Shown one piece after another: positions 43,556 to 52,382 of a DNA stretch of 64,000 nucleotides. Source of the stretch: Bradyrhizobium sp. 170 (lineage in GTDB: Bacteria; Pseudomonadota; Alphaproteobacteria; Rhizobiales; Xanthobacteraceae); contig NZ_CP064703.1 of NCBI RefSeq assembly GCF_023101085.1, positions 3,968,001 through 4,032,000 of the forward strand, written 5' to 3'. The notes below the pieces were generated by a model that saw only the letters and a list, made by a program, of their open reading frames with translations, did no database searches and was not told where the DNA came from. Each line of letters starts with the position of its first letter. Positions within the stretch are counted from its first letter, which is position 1. Made by a program: the position numbers and the translations under genes.

Positions 43556-45036
43556 ACGCGACAGTCAAACCCGGAAAACTGATCAAGGGCCAGACCGGCG
43601 ACTGGGAAGTCGTGATCGGGATGGAGATCCATGCCCAGGTCACCTCGAAGTCAAAACTGTTCTCCGGCGCCTCGACCGAATTCGGCGGCGAGCCGAACAG
43701 CCATGTCTCGCTGGTCGACGCCGCGATGCCGGGCATGCTGCCCGTGATCAATGAAGAGTGCGTCCGCCAGGCGGTGCGCACCGGGCTTGGCCTCAACGCG
43801 CAGATCAATCTGCGCTCGGTGTTCGACCGCAAGAACTATTTCTATCCGGATTCGCCGCAGGGCTACCAGATCAGCCAGTACAAGTCGCCGATCGTGGGCG
43901 AGGGCGAGGTCGTGGTCGAACTGGATGGCGGCAAGACCGCCACGATCGGGATCGAGCGGCTGCATCTGGAACAGGACGCCGCCAAGTTGCTGCACGATCA
44001 GTCACCGACCATGTCCTATGTCGACCTCAACCGGTCCGGCGTGGCGCTGATGGAGATCGTCTCAAAACCGGACATCCGCGATGCCGAGCAGGCCAAGGCC
44101 TATGTGACCAAAGTGCGCTCAATCCTGCGCTATCTCGGCACCTGCGACGGCGACATGGAGAAGGGGTCACTGCGCGCCGACGTGAACGTTTCCGTGCGCA
44201 AGCCGGGCGGTCCGCTCGGCACCCGCTGCGAAATCAAGAACATGAACTCGATCAACTTCATCGGCCAGGCGATCGAGCACGAGGCGCGGCGCCAGATCGA
44301 GATCATCGAGGATGGTGGCACGATCGACCAGGAAACGCGGCTGTTCGACCCGAACAAGGGCGAGACGCGATCGATGCGTTCCAAGGAAGAAGCGCATGAC
44401 TATCGCTATTTCCCGGATCCGGATCTTCTGCCGCTGGAATTCACGCAAAGCTATGTCGATGAGCTAAGGTCGGATCTGCCGGAACTGCCGGATCAGAAGA
44501 AGGCGCGCTTCATCGAGAGCCTCGGTCTGTCGCCCTACGATGCCGGCGTGCTGGTGGCCGAGCGCGAGAGCGCGGTGTTCTACGAAACCGTGCTCGCGGG
44601 CCTTGCCGACAAGGCGCGCGACGGCAAGCTCGCGGCCAATTGGGTGATCAACGAGCTGTTCGGGCGTCTCAACAAGGAAGGCCGCGATATCACGGGCTCG
44701 CCGGTGTCGGCGGCGCAGCTGGCGGCGATCATCGAGCTGATCGGCGAGGGTACGATCTCCGGCAAGATCGCAAAAGACCTGTTCGAGATCGTCTGGACGG
44801 AAGGCGGCGACCCGCGCGAGATGGTCGAAGCGCGCGGCATGAAGCAGGTCACGGATTTGGGCGCGATCGAGAAGGTCGTCGACGACATCATCGCCGCCAA
44901 TCCGGACAAGGTCGCGCAGGCGAAAGCCAAGCCGCAACTCGCCGGCTGGTTCGTCGGCCAGGTGATGAAGCAGTCCGGCGGCAAGGCCAATCCGCAGGCG
45001 GTGAACGATCTGCTGAAGGCGAAGCTCGGCATCTGA
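43552..45036 (+). CDS. gatB: Asp/Glu-tRNA amidotransferase subunit B
   Basis: A 494-residue subunit that phosphorylates the mischarged tRNA and carries the amidation site. N-terminal [20 protein letters not shown], the central [18 protein letters not shown] motif, and the C-terminal tail (Yqey/GatB C-domain, from about 340, ending [12 protein letters not shown]) are diagnostic. ATG 43552 overlaps the preceding stop; the upstream in-frame extension is excluded because it would overlap coding sequence with no family similarity. Last gene of the operon. Confidence 0.95.
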   Translation: MNATVKPGKLIKGQTGDWEVVIGMEIHAQVTSKSKLFSGASTEFGGEPNSHVSLVDAAMPGMLPVINEECVRQAVRTGLGLNAQINLRSVFDRKNYFYPDSPQGYQISQYKSPIVGEGEVVVELDGGKTATIGIERLHLEQDAAKLLHDQSPTMSYVDLNRSGVALMEIVSKPDIRDAEQAKAYVTKVRSILRYLGTCDGDMEKGSLRADVNVSVRKPGGPLGTRCEIKNMNSINFIGQAIEHEARRQIEIIEDGGTIDQETRLFDPNKGETRSMRSKEEAHDYRYFPDPDLLPLEFTQSYVDELRSDLPELPDQKKARFIESLGLSPYDAGVLVAERESAVFYETVLAGLADKARDGKLAANWVINELFGRLNKEGRDITGSPVSAAQLAAIIELIGEGTISGKIAKDLFEIVWTEGGDPREMVEARGMKQVTDLGAIEKVVDDIIAANPDKVAQAKAKPQLAGWFVGQVMKQSGGKANPQAVNDLLKAKLGI

Positions 45037-45038
45037 GG

Positions 45039-45055
45039 CGTCCCGTAACGGGACG
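45039..45055. terminator. Short hairpin after gatB
   Basis: CGTCCCG-TAA-CGGGACG, a 7-bp stem with a 3-nt loop, lies two bases after the gatB stop. No T tract follows, so it is a weak terminator candidate. Confidence 0.35.
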
Positions 45056-45593
45056 ACTCTCGTCGTCGATGACGCTGCGAGAGATGCGCGCAACGATCGT
45101 TCATCGCGATCCCAAATTCACCATCGCGACTAAAAGCGTGCGTCCGAATCGGTGGTCGCGATTCGTCCGGAAGTTCGGTTTTGGCGAGCACCGACGAGAC
45201 GCCAACGCTGTGATCGCGAAAATTTTTTTATTGCCAAACTCTGCGACTCAGAGTCCGTGCGCACGGCTTTTTCACGGCATCATTGAGTCGCGACGACACT
45301 GAACGCGCATCGATCGTCGCACGCGCGAATTCAAGAAAGTGCTGCAGCACAGGCGTTTCCTTAAATATTGACAAATGCCGATGCCTGTCGTTGCGGCACT
45401 TTTTGCATCGAGACGCGCGCATGTCGCGGTGTCGCCGATGTCGGCGCTCCGCACGCTCTCACATTGCCGCGTCAACACTTCCTTAAGCGGGACGCTGTTT
45501 TTTTGAATGCGTTGGTGTATTCGGGATGTAGTGCATCTCGATTCCCGAGTGCACGCAGCGATTAAGCCATCTCACTTACATTAGGAGGGCAAC
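45056..45593. promoter_or_regulatory. 538-base gap: leader of the Lys-rich peptide gene
   Basis: No gene is supported. The sequence is rich in GCGATC/CGATCG words and holds A/T-rich runs (AAAATTTTTTTATTG at about 45217-45231, CTTAAATATTGACAAATGC at about 45359-45377) which look promoter-like, followed by an imperfect hairpin TCGGGA...TCCCGA (45518-45546). A long transcribed leader of the downstream peptide is plausible; the position of the start site is unknown. Confidence 0.4.
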
Positions 45594-45686
45594 ATGGCCA
45601 AGAAAGCTAAGAAGGCAAAGAAGGCGAAGAGCGCAGTGAAGAAGACTGCGAAGAAGACCCGCAAGGTCGCCAAGAAGAAGAAGTAA
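45594..45686 (+). CDS. Lys/Ala-rich histone H1-like peptide, 30 residues
   Basis: It begins MAKKAKKAKKAKSAVKKTAK and ends in KKKK, about 60% Lys, 20% Ala and no acidic residue. The ribosome binding site TAGGAGGGCAAC is close to ideal. Such peptides resemble the Lys-rich tails of H1-like proteins and TopA and could bind DNA or RNA non-specifically. A hairpin (TGCCGGC/GCCGGCA, 45705-45726) follows. The size is below the usual annotation limits. Function unknown. Confidence 0.7.
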   Translation: MAKKAKKAKKAKSAVKKTAKKTRKVAKKKK

Positions 45687-45704
45687 CTTCGCTTCTCCAA
45701 GAAT

Positions 45705-45726
45705 TGCCGGCGGCTTGATGCCGGCA
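45705..45726. terminator. Hairpin after the Lys-rich peptide gene
   Basis: TGCCGGC and GCCGGCA form a 7-bp stem with an 8-nt loop, 19 bases after the stop codon. No clear T tract follows. Medium-weak terminator. Confidence 0.45.
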
Positions 45727-45978
45727 CGTCATTAGAGCCCCGGATAAAAATCTGAAGGCTCTGGTCGACGAAAGAGGGTGTCGGCGAGACATCAGGTCAA
45801 ACGGCTGGATCGTATTTCGCAAAGAGCGTTCTTTCAAAAGAAGCCCGCTCTTTCAAAACCGGTCCGGCAGAAGAAACAAGTTTTTCTTCGTTCGGTGCGG
45901 GTATCCTTAACTACCCGCAGTTTCACCGGGCCCAAAGCCCGGAACGAAATCTGGTCCTGACGTGTTCGCCGACGCCCT

Positions 45979-46045
45979 CGTTCCCCGGAACGCCTTCGTT
46001 CCTTGGAACCCGTTCCCGGAACGCCCGCTTTCGCTGGAGCGCTCC
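45979..46045. repeat. Cluster of short dyads, CGTTCC-(N1-2)-GGAAC
   Basis: Three near-identical dyads in a row: CGTTCC-CC-GGAACG (45979), CGTTCC-TT-GGAACC (45997) and CGTTCC-C-GGAACG (46011), then GGAGCGCTCC at 46036. They lie in a region without a gene. No match to a LexA box (GTTC-N7-GTTC) was seen. Confidence 0.65.
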
Positions 46046-46450
46046 GATAGCCCACGCACCAGGCGTCCGGCGCTGAAGTCTTCCCTAATTTAATACTGAT
46101 CGTTCGCAGGCGCCGGTTGTTTGGCGTCCGCTGGTTGCTTCAGGCGCGTTGTCGCCCGGTATCCGGTAAGCCGTGAGATCCCGAATGGTCGCTAAGCTGC
46201 TCGACGCCCGATCATCTGCTGGAACCCGTCCATTGCGCGGCGTGTTGCGCCGGCCCGGTGACGAATGATGATGACACCGACCTTGCAGCAATGGTTATCG
46301 TTCCGCCAAACCGCAGGGTAAACCGAACTTCACGATTGCTGACTTCTCGCTGTGCCGCAGGCATTTCTGCGATTTCGCGTTCGACAGCACGATGCGCGCG
46401 TTTACATCCCGTTCATCGCGAACCTTAAACTGCCCTTCAAATTTGATCGG

Positions 46451-46603
46451 TCATGATCATCCCAACAACAGACCGGAAAACGGTACGCGCATGATCCGCC
46501 AAAGTGTGGGCGGTTTGGCGATCAGATCATGCGCTCTTCTAATAAAGGGCGCGCGATCGGACGCAAAACCGGTTTCCACTTTTGCTGATCGCGCGCTGGA
46601 ATG
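46451..46603. repeat. Degenerate interspersed repeat with an ACCGGTTT core
   Basis: It contains AAAACCGGTTTCCACTTTTG and GATCAGATCATGCGC; the reverse strand reads AAAGTGGAAACCGGTTTTGC, close to the ACTGGATACCGGTTCGCG part of the repeat at 10716-10820. It is therefore likely a decayed member of the same broad family. Confidence 0.5.
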
Positions 46604-46673
46604 ACAGGCGTTTTGACAGTGGACAGGGGCCGCGCTCGGGGGAGGGCGGCAACGATAAAAAGGGGAGCTACGG

Positions 46674-46940
46674 ATGTTTCAGGGGCACTTTGATCTCGAC
46701 ACGGCCATTGCGGTGGAGGCGACGGCGATCCCGGACGTGCTGTTCGAGCGCGGCCTGTACTGGGCGAGCGGCCGTTCCGGCGTGGTGAATCTGGTCGCGG
46801 CCCACAAATGGTTCAATCTTGCCGCGCTGAAGGGTCGCGCGGATGCCATCTCCATGCGCCGCGAGGTCGCCGCGATGATGTCGGATGCCGAAATCGCCAC
46901 CGCACAGCGCGAAGCCCGCGCCTGGATGACGGCGCATTGA
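46674..46940 (+). CDS. Small Sel1-like protein, 88 residues
   Basis: An 88-residue protein with one Sel1/TPR-like helical repeat (AAHKWFNLAALKGRADAISM and RREVAAMMSDAEIATAQREA), the pattern found at the ends of larger Sel1-repeat proteins in Rhizobiales. AAAAGGGGAGCTACGG precedes the ATG. It has no signal peptide. Such short versions could be adaptor proteins or a surviving end of a larger gene, but the good ribosome binding site favours a real gene. It is convergent with the DUF1186 gene. Confidence 0.75.
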   Translation: MFQGHFDLDTAIAVEATAIPDVLFERGLYWASGRSGVVNLVAAHKWFNLAALKGRADAISMRREVAAMMSDAEIATAQREARAWMTAH

Positions 46941-46958
46941 GGCCTGGAGCGGCCGGCG

Positions 46959-47909
46959 TCAGGCCGGTGGCTCGCCATTGGCAAGGCAGCATTTCTTGGC
47001 CTTCTTGCCGCTCCCGCAGGGGCATGGATCGTTACGCCCGACGTGACGCCAGGGATTCCTGACGGGCTCGTTCGGGTACGCGAAATCGGCCCATGAGGCT
47101 TTCTCGTCGTAGACGTCTTCGCTGCCACGCGCCCAATCCAGCGATACCAGCACGTCCTCGATGTAACCGAGGTTGTTTCGCGTGAAGCGGTCGATGTCGT
47201 CGGGCGCGCGTTCGGCTTCGGCAAGATCTTTATTGAACTGACGGCGACTAATCCACTCCTCGGGTAGGCGGTCTTCGCGCCAGACATTGTCGACAAGCGG
47301 CACCAGATCGCGCAGTCCGAGCAGCATGATCGCCTGCAGCCAGCCCGCCCAGGCCTGATCGCCGTTTTCGGCCGGCCGCTCTTCATAGAACCGGACAAGA
47401 AATTCCCGTAGCCGACTGCGCTCGATGCGGCGGTCCCATGCCAGGAAAGTCGCTGCGCCGAAAAACGCTTCACGGATAAACTCATCGATCGAGCGGTCGG
47501 CCATCAAGGCGAACAAGGTATCGATATCGTCATCGAACACGCCGGCTACGATCTTGGCCATGCTTTCGGTGATGGCATCGCCGAGCAGGTCGTCGAGTTC
47601 TTCCTGGGGGCGGCGCAGCAAGCGCAGGAGCGGCTGGCACGCTTGTCGGTCACGCGCACCGCCCAGGATATGAATCCCACGGAACAGCAGCAGGCTTTCA
47701 TCGTCCGACAATACCTCGCCATCCGCAGCGCGCAGCAGAACGGCGCGCAATTTCGGCGCGGCTTCCTCGATTCTCAGTGTGCACATTCCGACAGCGACGT
47801 CCGGCAGCTTCGGTTCGGTCGCGACGGCATGAAGGTAGTCTTCGATCGGACCGAGATCAGGGGTTTTCTCGCCGTCGCCAAGGATCGCTTCGAGTTCTTG
47901 CTTTTTCAT
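46959..47909 (-). CDS. DUF1186 protein with C-terminal SEC-C zinc motif
   Basis: A 316-residue soluble, helical protein. The body (1-280; [40 protein letters not shown]) matches DUF1186, a family with HEAT-like helices. The C-terminal end is a SEC-C zinc-binding motif, [18 protein letters not shown], as in SecA and other proteins, which binds metal and often contacts ribosomes or SecB. ATG 47909 is chosen because the upstream frame is Arg/Cys-rich without family features. It is divergent from the P-loop gene, 320 bases away. Function unknown. Confidence 0.82.
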   Translation of the reverse strand: MKKQELEAILGDGEKTPDLGPIEDYLHAVATEPKLPDVAVGMCTLRIEEAAPKLRAVLLRAADGEVLSDDESLLLFRGIHILGGARDRQACQPLLRLLRRPQEELDDLLGDAITESMAKIVAGVFDDDIDTLFALMADRSIDEFIREAFFGAATFLAWDRRIERSRLREFLVRFYEERPAENGDQAWAGWLQAIMLLGLRDLVPLVDNVWREDRLPEEWISRRQFNKDLAEAERAPDDIDRFTRNNLGYIEDVLVSLDWARGSEDVYDEKASWADFAYPNEPVRNPWRHVGRNDPCPCGSGKKAKKCCLANGEPPA

Positions 47910-48229
47910 GCTGCGCTCTACTGCATGTTGCGGAGGCGATGCCGATCGGATGCTCTCCCGGCCGCAAGAGACGATCCAACATCGCCGCAAACGGTGCAAT
48001 GGTGAGGTAATGCGGCGGCAGGCATGACCTGTCACCGATGTCTGGATGGCGGGCAGAGAACGACGAAACCGAGAACTACGTCTACGCCATAGCCCTCCAT
48101 GACTCTCCTAAATAGAGCTACGGGCAAATGGTTCGAACTGGTGGAGATCGGACCTTCGAAAGGCGTTGGACTTACCAATTCGCCCGGTGCACAAGAGCCC
48201 CTGGATCGAACTGGGAAGACGAAGGCGAC
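47910..48229. promoter_or_regulatory. 320-base divergent intergenic region
   Basis: The gap lies between the DUF1186 gene (minus) and the P-loop gene (plus) and must hold both promoters. The part nearest DUF1186 contains GGATGCTCTCCCGGCCG and a CGCCGCAAACGG segment with no clear symmetry. No gene is supported here. Confidence 0.35.
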
Positions 48230-48790
48230 ATGCAGCTGTTGCTGATTACCGGGCCCGCCGGCGTAGGCAAATCCACGCTGAGCTGGGAAATGAGCGCGCA
48301 ACTCGCCGCAGCTCAAGTTGCTCATGCAGTTATCGAGACCGATGAGCTGGACAGGGTGTTCCCGCGTCCCAATGCCGACGAGCTTGATAGAGTTCAGCCC
48401 GGTACGACTGACGTCAGCAGCATCAACCTGGCTGCGATCTGGTCGACATACCGGGCCTTGGGGCATACGCGCCTGATCATGTCAGGCGTCATGATGCACC
48501 TGGATTTCGACAAACGATGTATACTTTCCGCCATACCCGAAGCGCAGATCACGGTAGTCCGTATGCTAGCCGCCGAGCCTATACTATTGGCGCGTCTTGC
48601 GCAGCGCGAGGTAGGTTCTGGGGCGGACGAGCAGGCACAGCGCTCGCTTCGGCAAGCAAGGCGCATGGCGAACGAAGACGCCGAAGGCATTGTCGTTCTA
48701 CCTACGGACGGTAAAGGACCTGCGGAACTTGCAGAGATAGCTCTTCAGAAAACTGGCTGGCTCATAATAGGCAGCCAGGAACAAGGTTAA
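48230..48790 (+). CDS. P-loop nucleotide kinase-like protein
   Basis: A 186-residue AAA/kinase-fold protein. The Walker A motif is GPAGVGKST (residues 8-16), followed by SWEMSAQL and an IETDELDRV acidic segment typical of shikimate/adenylate kinase-like and phosphotransferase proteins. It has no membrane segment. Codon use is less G/C-biased than in neighbouring genes, so it may be acquired. ATG 48230 is used because the longer frame upstream lacks family features and GAAGGCGA precedes this ATG. The substrate is unknown. Confidence 0.75.
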   Translation: MQLLLITGPAGVGKSTLSWEMSAQLAAAQVAHAVIETDELDRVFPRPNADELDRVQPGTTDVSSINLAAIWSTYRALGHTRLIMSGVMMHLDFDKRCILSAIPEAQITVVRMLAAEPILLARLAQREVGSGADEQAQRSLRQARRMANEDAEGIVVLPTDGKGPAELAEIALQKTGWLIIGSQEQG

Positions 48791-48993
48791 GTGTACTCGC
48801 GATTAGACGCCCGCGCCTCTAACCGGCAATCCGCTTTGAGGTCGTAAGCTGCCTTTGTTGCGCTGAATCAGTTTGTAACCCGACTTAAGATATATCGGGC
48901 CGTAGCGTTGAATTGGCGGTTCGCATGCCGCTTGGTGGGCGTGCGGTGATCGACGGCAATAGCGGGCTATAGAGGGAAATCGGCGGCAAATGG

Positions 48994-49084
48994 CGGAGCC
49001 GGAGGGATTCGAACCCTCGATAGGGCTTTACAACCCTATAACGGTTTAGCAAACCGCCGCCTTCAGCCACTCGGCCACAGCTCC
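48994..49084 (-). tRNA. tRNA-Ser (GCT)
   Basis: On the minus strand it reads 5' GGAGCTG...CGGCTCC-G with a seven-pair acceptor stem. The anticodon loop is TTGCTAA with anticodon GCT (reads AGC/AGT). The long variable arm (TATAGGG...CCCTATC region) is typical of serine tRNAs, and GGTTCGAATCC gives the T loop. No CCA is encoded; discriminator base G. Total 91 nt. Confidence 0.95.
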
Positions 49085-49987
49085 ATGAACGCGGATATGC
49101 CTGACGCGAGGGCCAGCCGCAAGCGCCAGATTCAGATTACGCCGAGGCCATTTAGGGGCGCCGTCGCTTCGCGCGCATTCTTCGCGAGCGGCCGAGATCC
49201 CGCATCCGGCGTTTAGGCGCCTCTTTCCGGGCCCGTGGTCTCGATGACGCGCAGACGGCTCACGCGCCGCGTCGAAATCGCGTGAAATTGATTCGATGTC
49301 GCTAGCGGGCCGATTCGATCCCGCGCAAATCACGGTTCCAGATAGCGGCGTGCGAACGGGGGGTGTAGCGCACCCTACAAATGCATTTCGATCCCGAGAA
49401 ATGTCGGGCTTCCATCATCTTTCGCCGGTTTTTTGCCCTGGTTGGGCGTCCGTCGGACGATGAGGCACCCTTTGCTGCCTGCGCCTGCATGCGATGAGCC
49501 TCATCCGTTGACTCTATAATGGGTGCGTAATCGCCTGCTGCGGATTCGGCGGGCTCGCCTTCGATTCGATGCGAGAGAGGGTGCGCTGGCGGGCACGAGC
49601 CGCTTGTTGCGGTGCCCACCCAACAATCGGCCTGTCAATTGGAGCTATTCGAAAATACCAAATACAAACAATGCCTTGTGGAGAAACTTCAATCACAAAC
49701 GCGTGTTATTTGTGCAACACCCTTCGGAAAACGGGCGGAGTTGGGCCGTTGCAAGCGGTTCCTTTGTTGCGTGTGCAGGAGTCCTCGGTAATTGTGATCG
49801 AGCGACGGAGGGGGGCATCCCGAGGTCGTCCCGTTTTAGGTGGTTCGCTTAAGTCCCTCGCGTTCATGCGGGAGTGTCCGAAGGCGCGAAGCGACTAAGC
49901 GGGTTTCAGGGGACAAGGGAACCAACCTTAGGGTGTTACACCCAGCGGATCCGGAACCTTCCCTACAGAGCAACTTGGAGGTTTAAC
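49085..49987. promoter_or_regulatory. 903-base region upstream of the porin gene
   Basis: No gene is supported; open frames read through here lack family features. A TATAAT (49514-49519) and A/T-rich runs (AAATACCAAATACAAACAAT at about 49657-49676, TCAATCACAAACGCGTGTTA at about 49691-49710) look like promoter elements. Just before the porin start is a leader hairpin GGGTGT-T-ACACCC (49931-49943), then ACTTGGAGGTTTAAC as ribosome binding site. Long leaders are usual for abundant rhizobial porin mRNAs. Confidence 0.5.
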
Positions 49988-51571
49988 ATGAAGATGGTTA
50001 AGAGCCTTATTCTCGGCTCAGCGGCGGGTCTGATCGCCATGAGCGGAGCTCAGGCGGCCGATCTTCCCGTCAAGGCCAAAGCGGTCGAGTACGTGAGGAT
50101 CTGCTCCCTGTATGGCGCGGGTTTCTTCTATATCCCGGGCACCGACACCTGCATCAAGCTGGGTGGTTACGTTCGTATCGACACCACGTTCAACGGCACC
50201 ACCTACGGTGGACCGGCCTGGAGCGGCGATCTGGGCCAGGGCAATCGCTATCGCGATTACTTCGTCTCCCGTTCCCGTATGGCGCTGACGGTTGATACCC
50301 GCACCGCCACCGAATACGGCGTTGTCCGCACCTTCGGTCAGGCCGACTTCCAGTTCGACAATTTCGGCAACGGCACCAAGAACCCGAACACCCTGCTGGC
50401 TCCGGGCGTCAACTCGACCCTGCTCTCCGGCGCTGGCGGCGGTTATGTTGCGGTTGAAATGGTGTTCATCCAGTTCGCTGGTTTCACTTTCGGTAAATCG
50501 GCTTCGGCCTACGCGACGCCTTGGAACGGTTATCCGGGCAACAACAACTCGTTCCTGCTCGGCGGTCCTGACTACGTGACCGGCGTCAACAACATCCAGT
50601 ACACCGCGCAGTTCGGTAACGGCGTGTCGGCCACCATCGGTCTCGATGATCCGCAGGTGTTCAACCGTACCGTTGTCGGCAACATTTCGCTTGGCCTCCC
50701 GGCTACCGGACTCGGCGTTCCGATTAACGCGTATGGCGGCGTTCATGCTCCTGATATCGCCGGCAACATCCGCGTCGACCAGGCGTGGGGTCTGTTCCAG
50801 ATTTCGGGCGTGGCGCATCTTGTGAACGCTTCCTACAACGTCCTGACTGCTCCTACTGCTGCTCCGAACAACCTCTCTGAAATCAGCGGTCACCCCGACG
50901 ACAAGTGGGGCGGTGCTGTGACGGCTGCGTTGCAGATCAAGAACCTCCCGACCGGTGCAGGCGACGATTTCAAGATCGACGCAACGTTCGCCAAGGGTAG
51001 CACGAAGTCCGTGATCTCGACCTCCGGCGGTTCGCCGCAGTTCGCGATGTACGGCAGCACGGGGCTTGCGGGCGCTTACCAGAGCATCGGCTTCGGCGCG
51101 GTGACTGACGCCGTCTACTCGGGTGGCTTCGGTGGCGGTGCCACCCAGGGCCTCAAGCTGACGAACGCTTGGGGTGTCCGTGGTGCCTTCAACCACAACT
51201 GGGATCCCTACTGGTCGTCCAGCCTTTGGGGCAGCTATGCTCAGGTTCGGTACGATGGCAGCGTGGGTGATCTGACCTCCGCCAAGGGTGCCCTTTGCGC
51301 CGGCTATATCGCCGCAACTGGTGGCCTGGCTACCAAAACTGCGGACTTTAGCTGTAACCCAGACTTCAACGTCGCTCAGATCGGTCTGATCACGCGCTGG
51401 ACTCCTGTCAAGAACCTGACGTTCTCGGCTGAAGTCGGTGCTTTCTTCCTCGACCAGAAGTTCACGGGTGGAAGCGTCCTGGTAGCTGCGGCTCCCAAGC
51501 CGGTTGCGCTCTACGAGTACAAGGACCAGAGCACTGTGTTCCTGAACGTTCGCGCTCAGCGTAACTTCTGA
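49988..51571 (+). CDS. Porin, porin_2 (Omp2b-like) family
   Basis: A 527-residue outer-membrane beta-barrel protein that forms general diffusion pores. Signal peptide about 1-24 (MKMVKSLILGSAAGLIAMSG, ending QAA/D). The mature start, DLPVKAKAVEYVRICSLYGA, then GFFYIPGTDTCIKLGGYVRI, is the Omp2a/Omp2b hallmark in Brucella and Bradyrhizobium. The barrel alternates polar/hydrophobic residues to a terminal aromatic (RAQRNF). ATG 49988 follows GGAGG. The gene has very biased codon use, as for an abundant protein, and ends in a strong terminator. Confidence 0.95.
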   Translation: MKMVKSLILGSAAGLIAMSGAQAADLPVKAKAVEYVRICSLYGAGFFYIPGTDTCIKLGGYVRIDTTFNGTTYGGPAWSGDLGQGNRYRDYFVSRSRMALTVDTRTATEYGVVRTFGQADFQFDNFGNGTKNPNTLLAPGVNSTLLSGAGGGYVAVEMVFIQFAGFTFGKSASAYATPWNGYPGNNNSFLLGGPDYVTGVNNIQYTAQFGNGVSATIGLDDPQVFNRTVVGNISLGLPATGLGVPINAYGGVHAPDIAGNIRVDQAWGLFQISGVAHLVNASYNVLTAPTAAPNNLSEISGHPDDKWGGAVTAALQIKNLPTGAGDDFKIDATFAKGSTKSVISTSGGSPQFAMYGSTGLAGAYQSIGFGAVTDAVYSGGFGGGATQGLKLTNAWGVRGAFNHNWDPYWSSSLWGSYAQVRYDGSVGDLTSAKGALCAGYIAATGGLATKTADFSCNPDFNVAQIGLITRWTPVKNLTFSAEVGAFFLDQKFTGGSVLVAAAPKPVALYEYKDQSTVFLNVRAQRNF

Positions 51572-51600
51572 TCCCGAAAGACTTGAAACACTAAGGAGAA

Positions 51601-51629
51601 CCCCCGGCAGGAAACTGCCGGGGGTTTTT
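51601..51629 (+). terminator. Intrinsic terminator of the porin gene
   Basis: CCCCCGGCAG - GAAA - CTGCCGGGGG followed by TTTTT: a perfect 10-bp G/C stem, 4-nt loop and T tract, 29 bases after the stop. A textbook rho-independent terminator. Confidence 0.95.
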
Positions 51630-51729
51630 CTTTGACGTCCAAGTTGGACGGAAACTACTGCCCTGAAGACGGCAAGCTCGGCGAGTGATCCCCTCGACGA
51701 TGTGGCCGGTAGGTACCCTCGTTCAATCG

Positions 51730-52262
51730 TTACCAGGGCGTAACTCCGTTGACAGGCCGAGCCCCAGGGCGTGGTCTTTGGTGGTGTAAAAAGGTGCGAA
51801 GAGTTGTTTGGTGTCAGAAGGCTTGATTCCTGATCCATCGTCCTTCAGGTACACTTCGACGGTTTCCGGTCGATGTGGCCCTGGTACATATTCTGAGGCT
51901 ACGCAACGCATCAGGCGTCGAGGCCATCGCATCCATTGCGTTCATAACGAGATTGAACAGGACCTGCGGCGCCGGTCGGAAGACTGGATGCCAGATCCGT
52001 CTCCACCGATACGGCACCTGATTAGCTCATGTGATTAGGTCATGACGGAGCAAACGCGTCGTCGAACTGATCAGTTGATTGAGATCGATGGATTCTAGCC
52101 GATTCTTATCTTTCCTGAGCAAACCGCGCAGCCGCGAATGGCCTCATCGGCACGATTGTCTTCCTGCACTATCTCTCAGGGCGTCACGAATCTCGAGGAA
52201 GTCTGGTGATTTCGGTGCCAGCAGATTGAGCGCAGCCTGCGCGTTTGACGGGATTTGCCGCA
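51730..52262 (-). pseudogene. Decayed histidine kinase remnant (HisKA-HATPase_c)
   Basis: On the minus strand, pieces in different frames spell the C-terminal half of a sensor histidine kinase. In order: SNAQAALNLLAPKSPDFLEI (after the lost H-box), LRGLLRKDKNRLESIDLNQL, SSTTRLLRHDLIT, then the N-box VLFNLVMNAMDAM, VYLKDDGSGIKP (G1), LFAPFYTTKDHALGLGLS (F and G2 boxes). At least three frame changes and a stop (near 52036) break it, and the sensor N-terminus is absent beyond 52262, next to the FGE gene. It is a true pseudogene. Confidence 0.85.
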
Positions 52263-52382
52263 ATTAGATTCATTGATTTAGATCAAGATCGCCGATTTCC
52301 CCCGGTGAAGTCTCCGCTCGTGCTCGCAGGAGTGGTCCTTGACCAGCATCCTGCCATGATCAACCGGGGGGTGACACGTCAC

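Larger units (their letters stand above)
45687..46673. other. Large gap, mostly without a gene
   Basis: About one kilobase without a supportable gene. It holds a repeated TCTTTCAAAA (45830-45860), a hairpin GCGGGTA-TCCTTAAC-TACCCGC (45897-45918), the cluster of CGTTCC..GGAAC dyads at 45979-46045, and a repeat-like segment near 46451-46603. Short open frames on the minus strand (46085-46291) lack family features and a ribosome binding site. It could be decayed sequence or include an unknown small RNA. Confidence 0.5.

Noticed and set aside
45979..46023. LexA (SOS) box in the GTTC-rich dyads
   Set aside because: The GTTC words are 14 and 18 bases apart; the alphaproteobacterial box needs GTTC-N7-GTTC.
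46085..46291. Minus-strand 68-codon frame in the gap
   Set aside because: No ribosome binding site, His/Arg-rich composition, no motif recognised.
49046..49333. Minus-strand frame reading through tRNA-Ser
   Set aside because: Its end is a translation of the tRNA gene itself.
50018..51838. 606-codon frame antisense to the porin
   Set aside because: The porin is complete on the other strand with signal peptide and terminator; the antisense frame even crosses the terminator hairpin.
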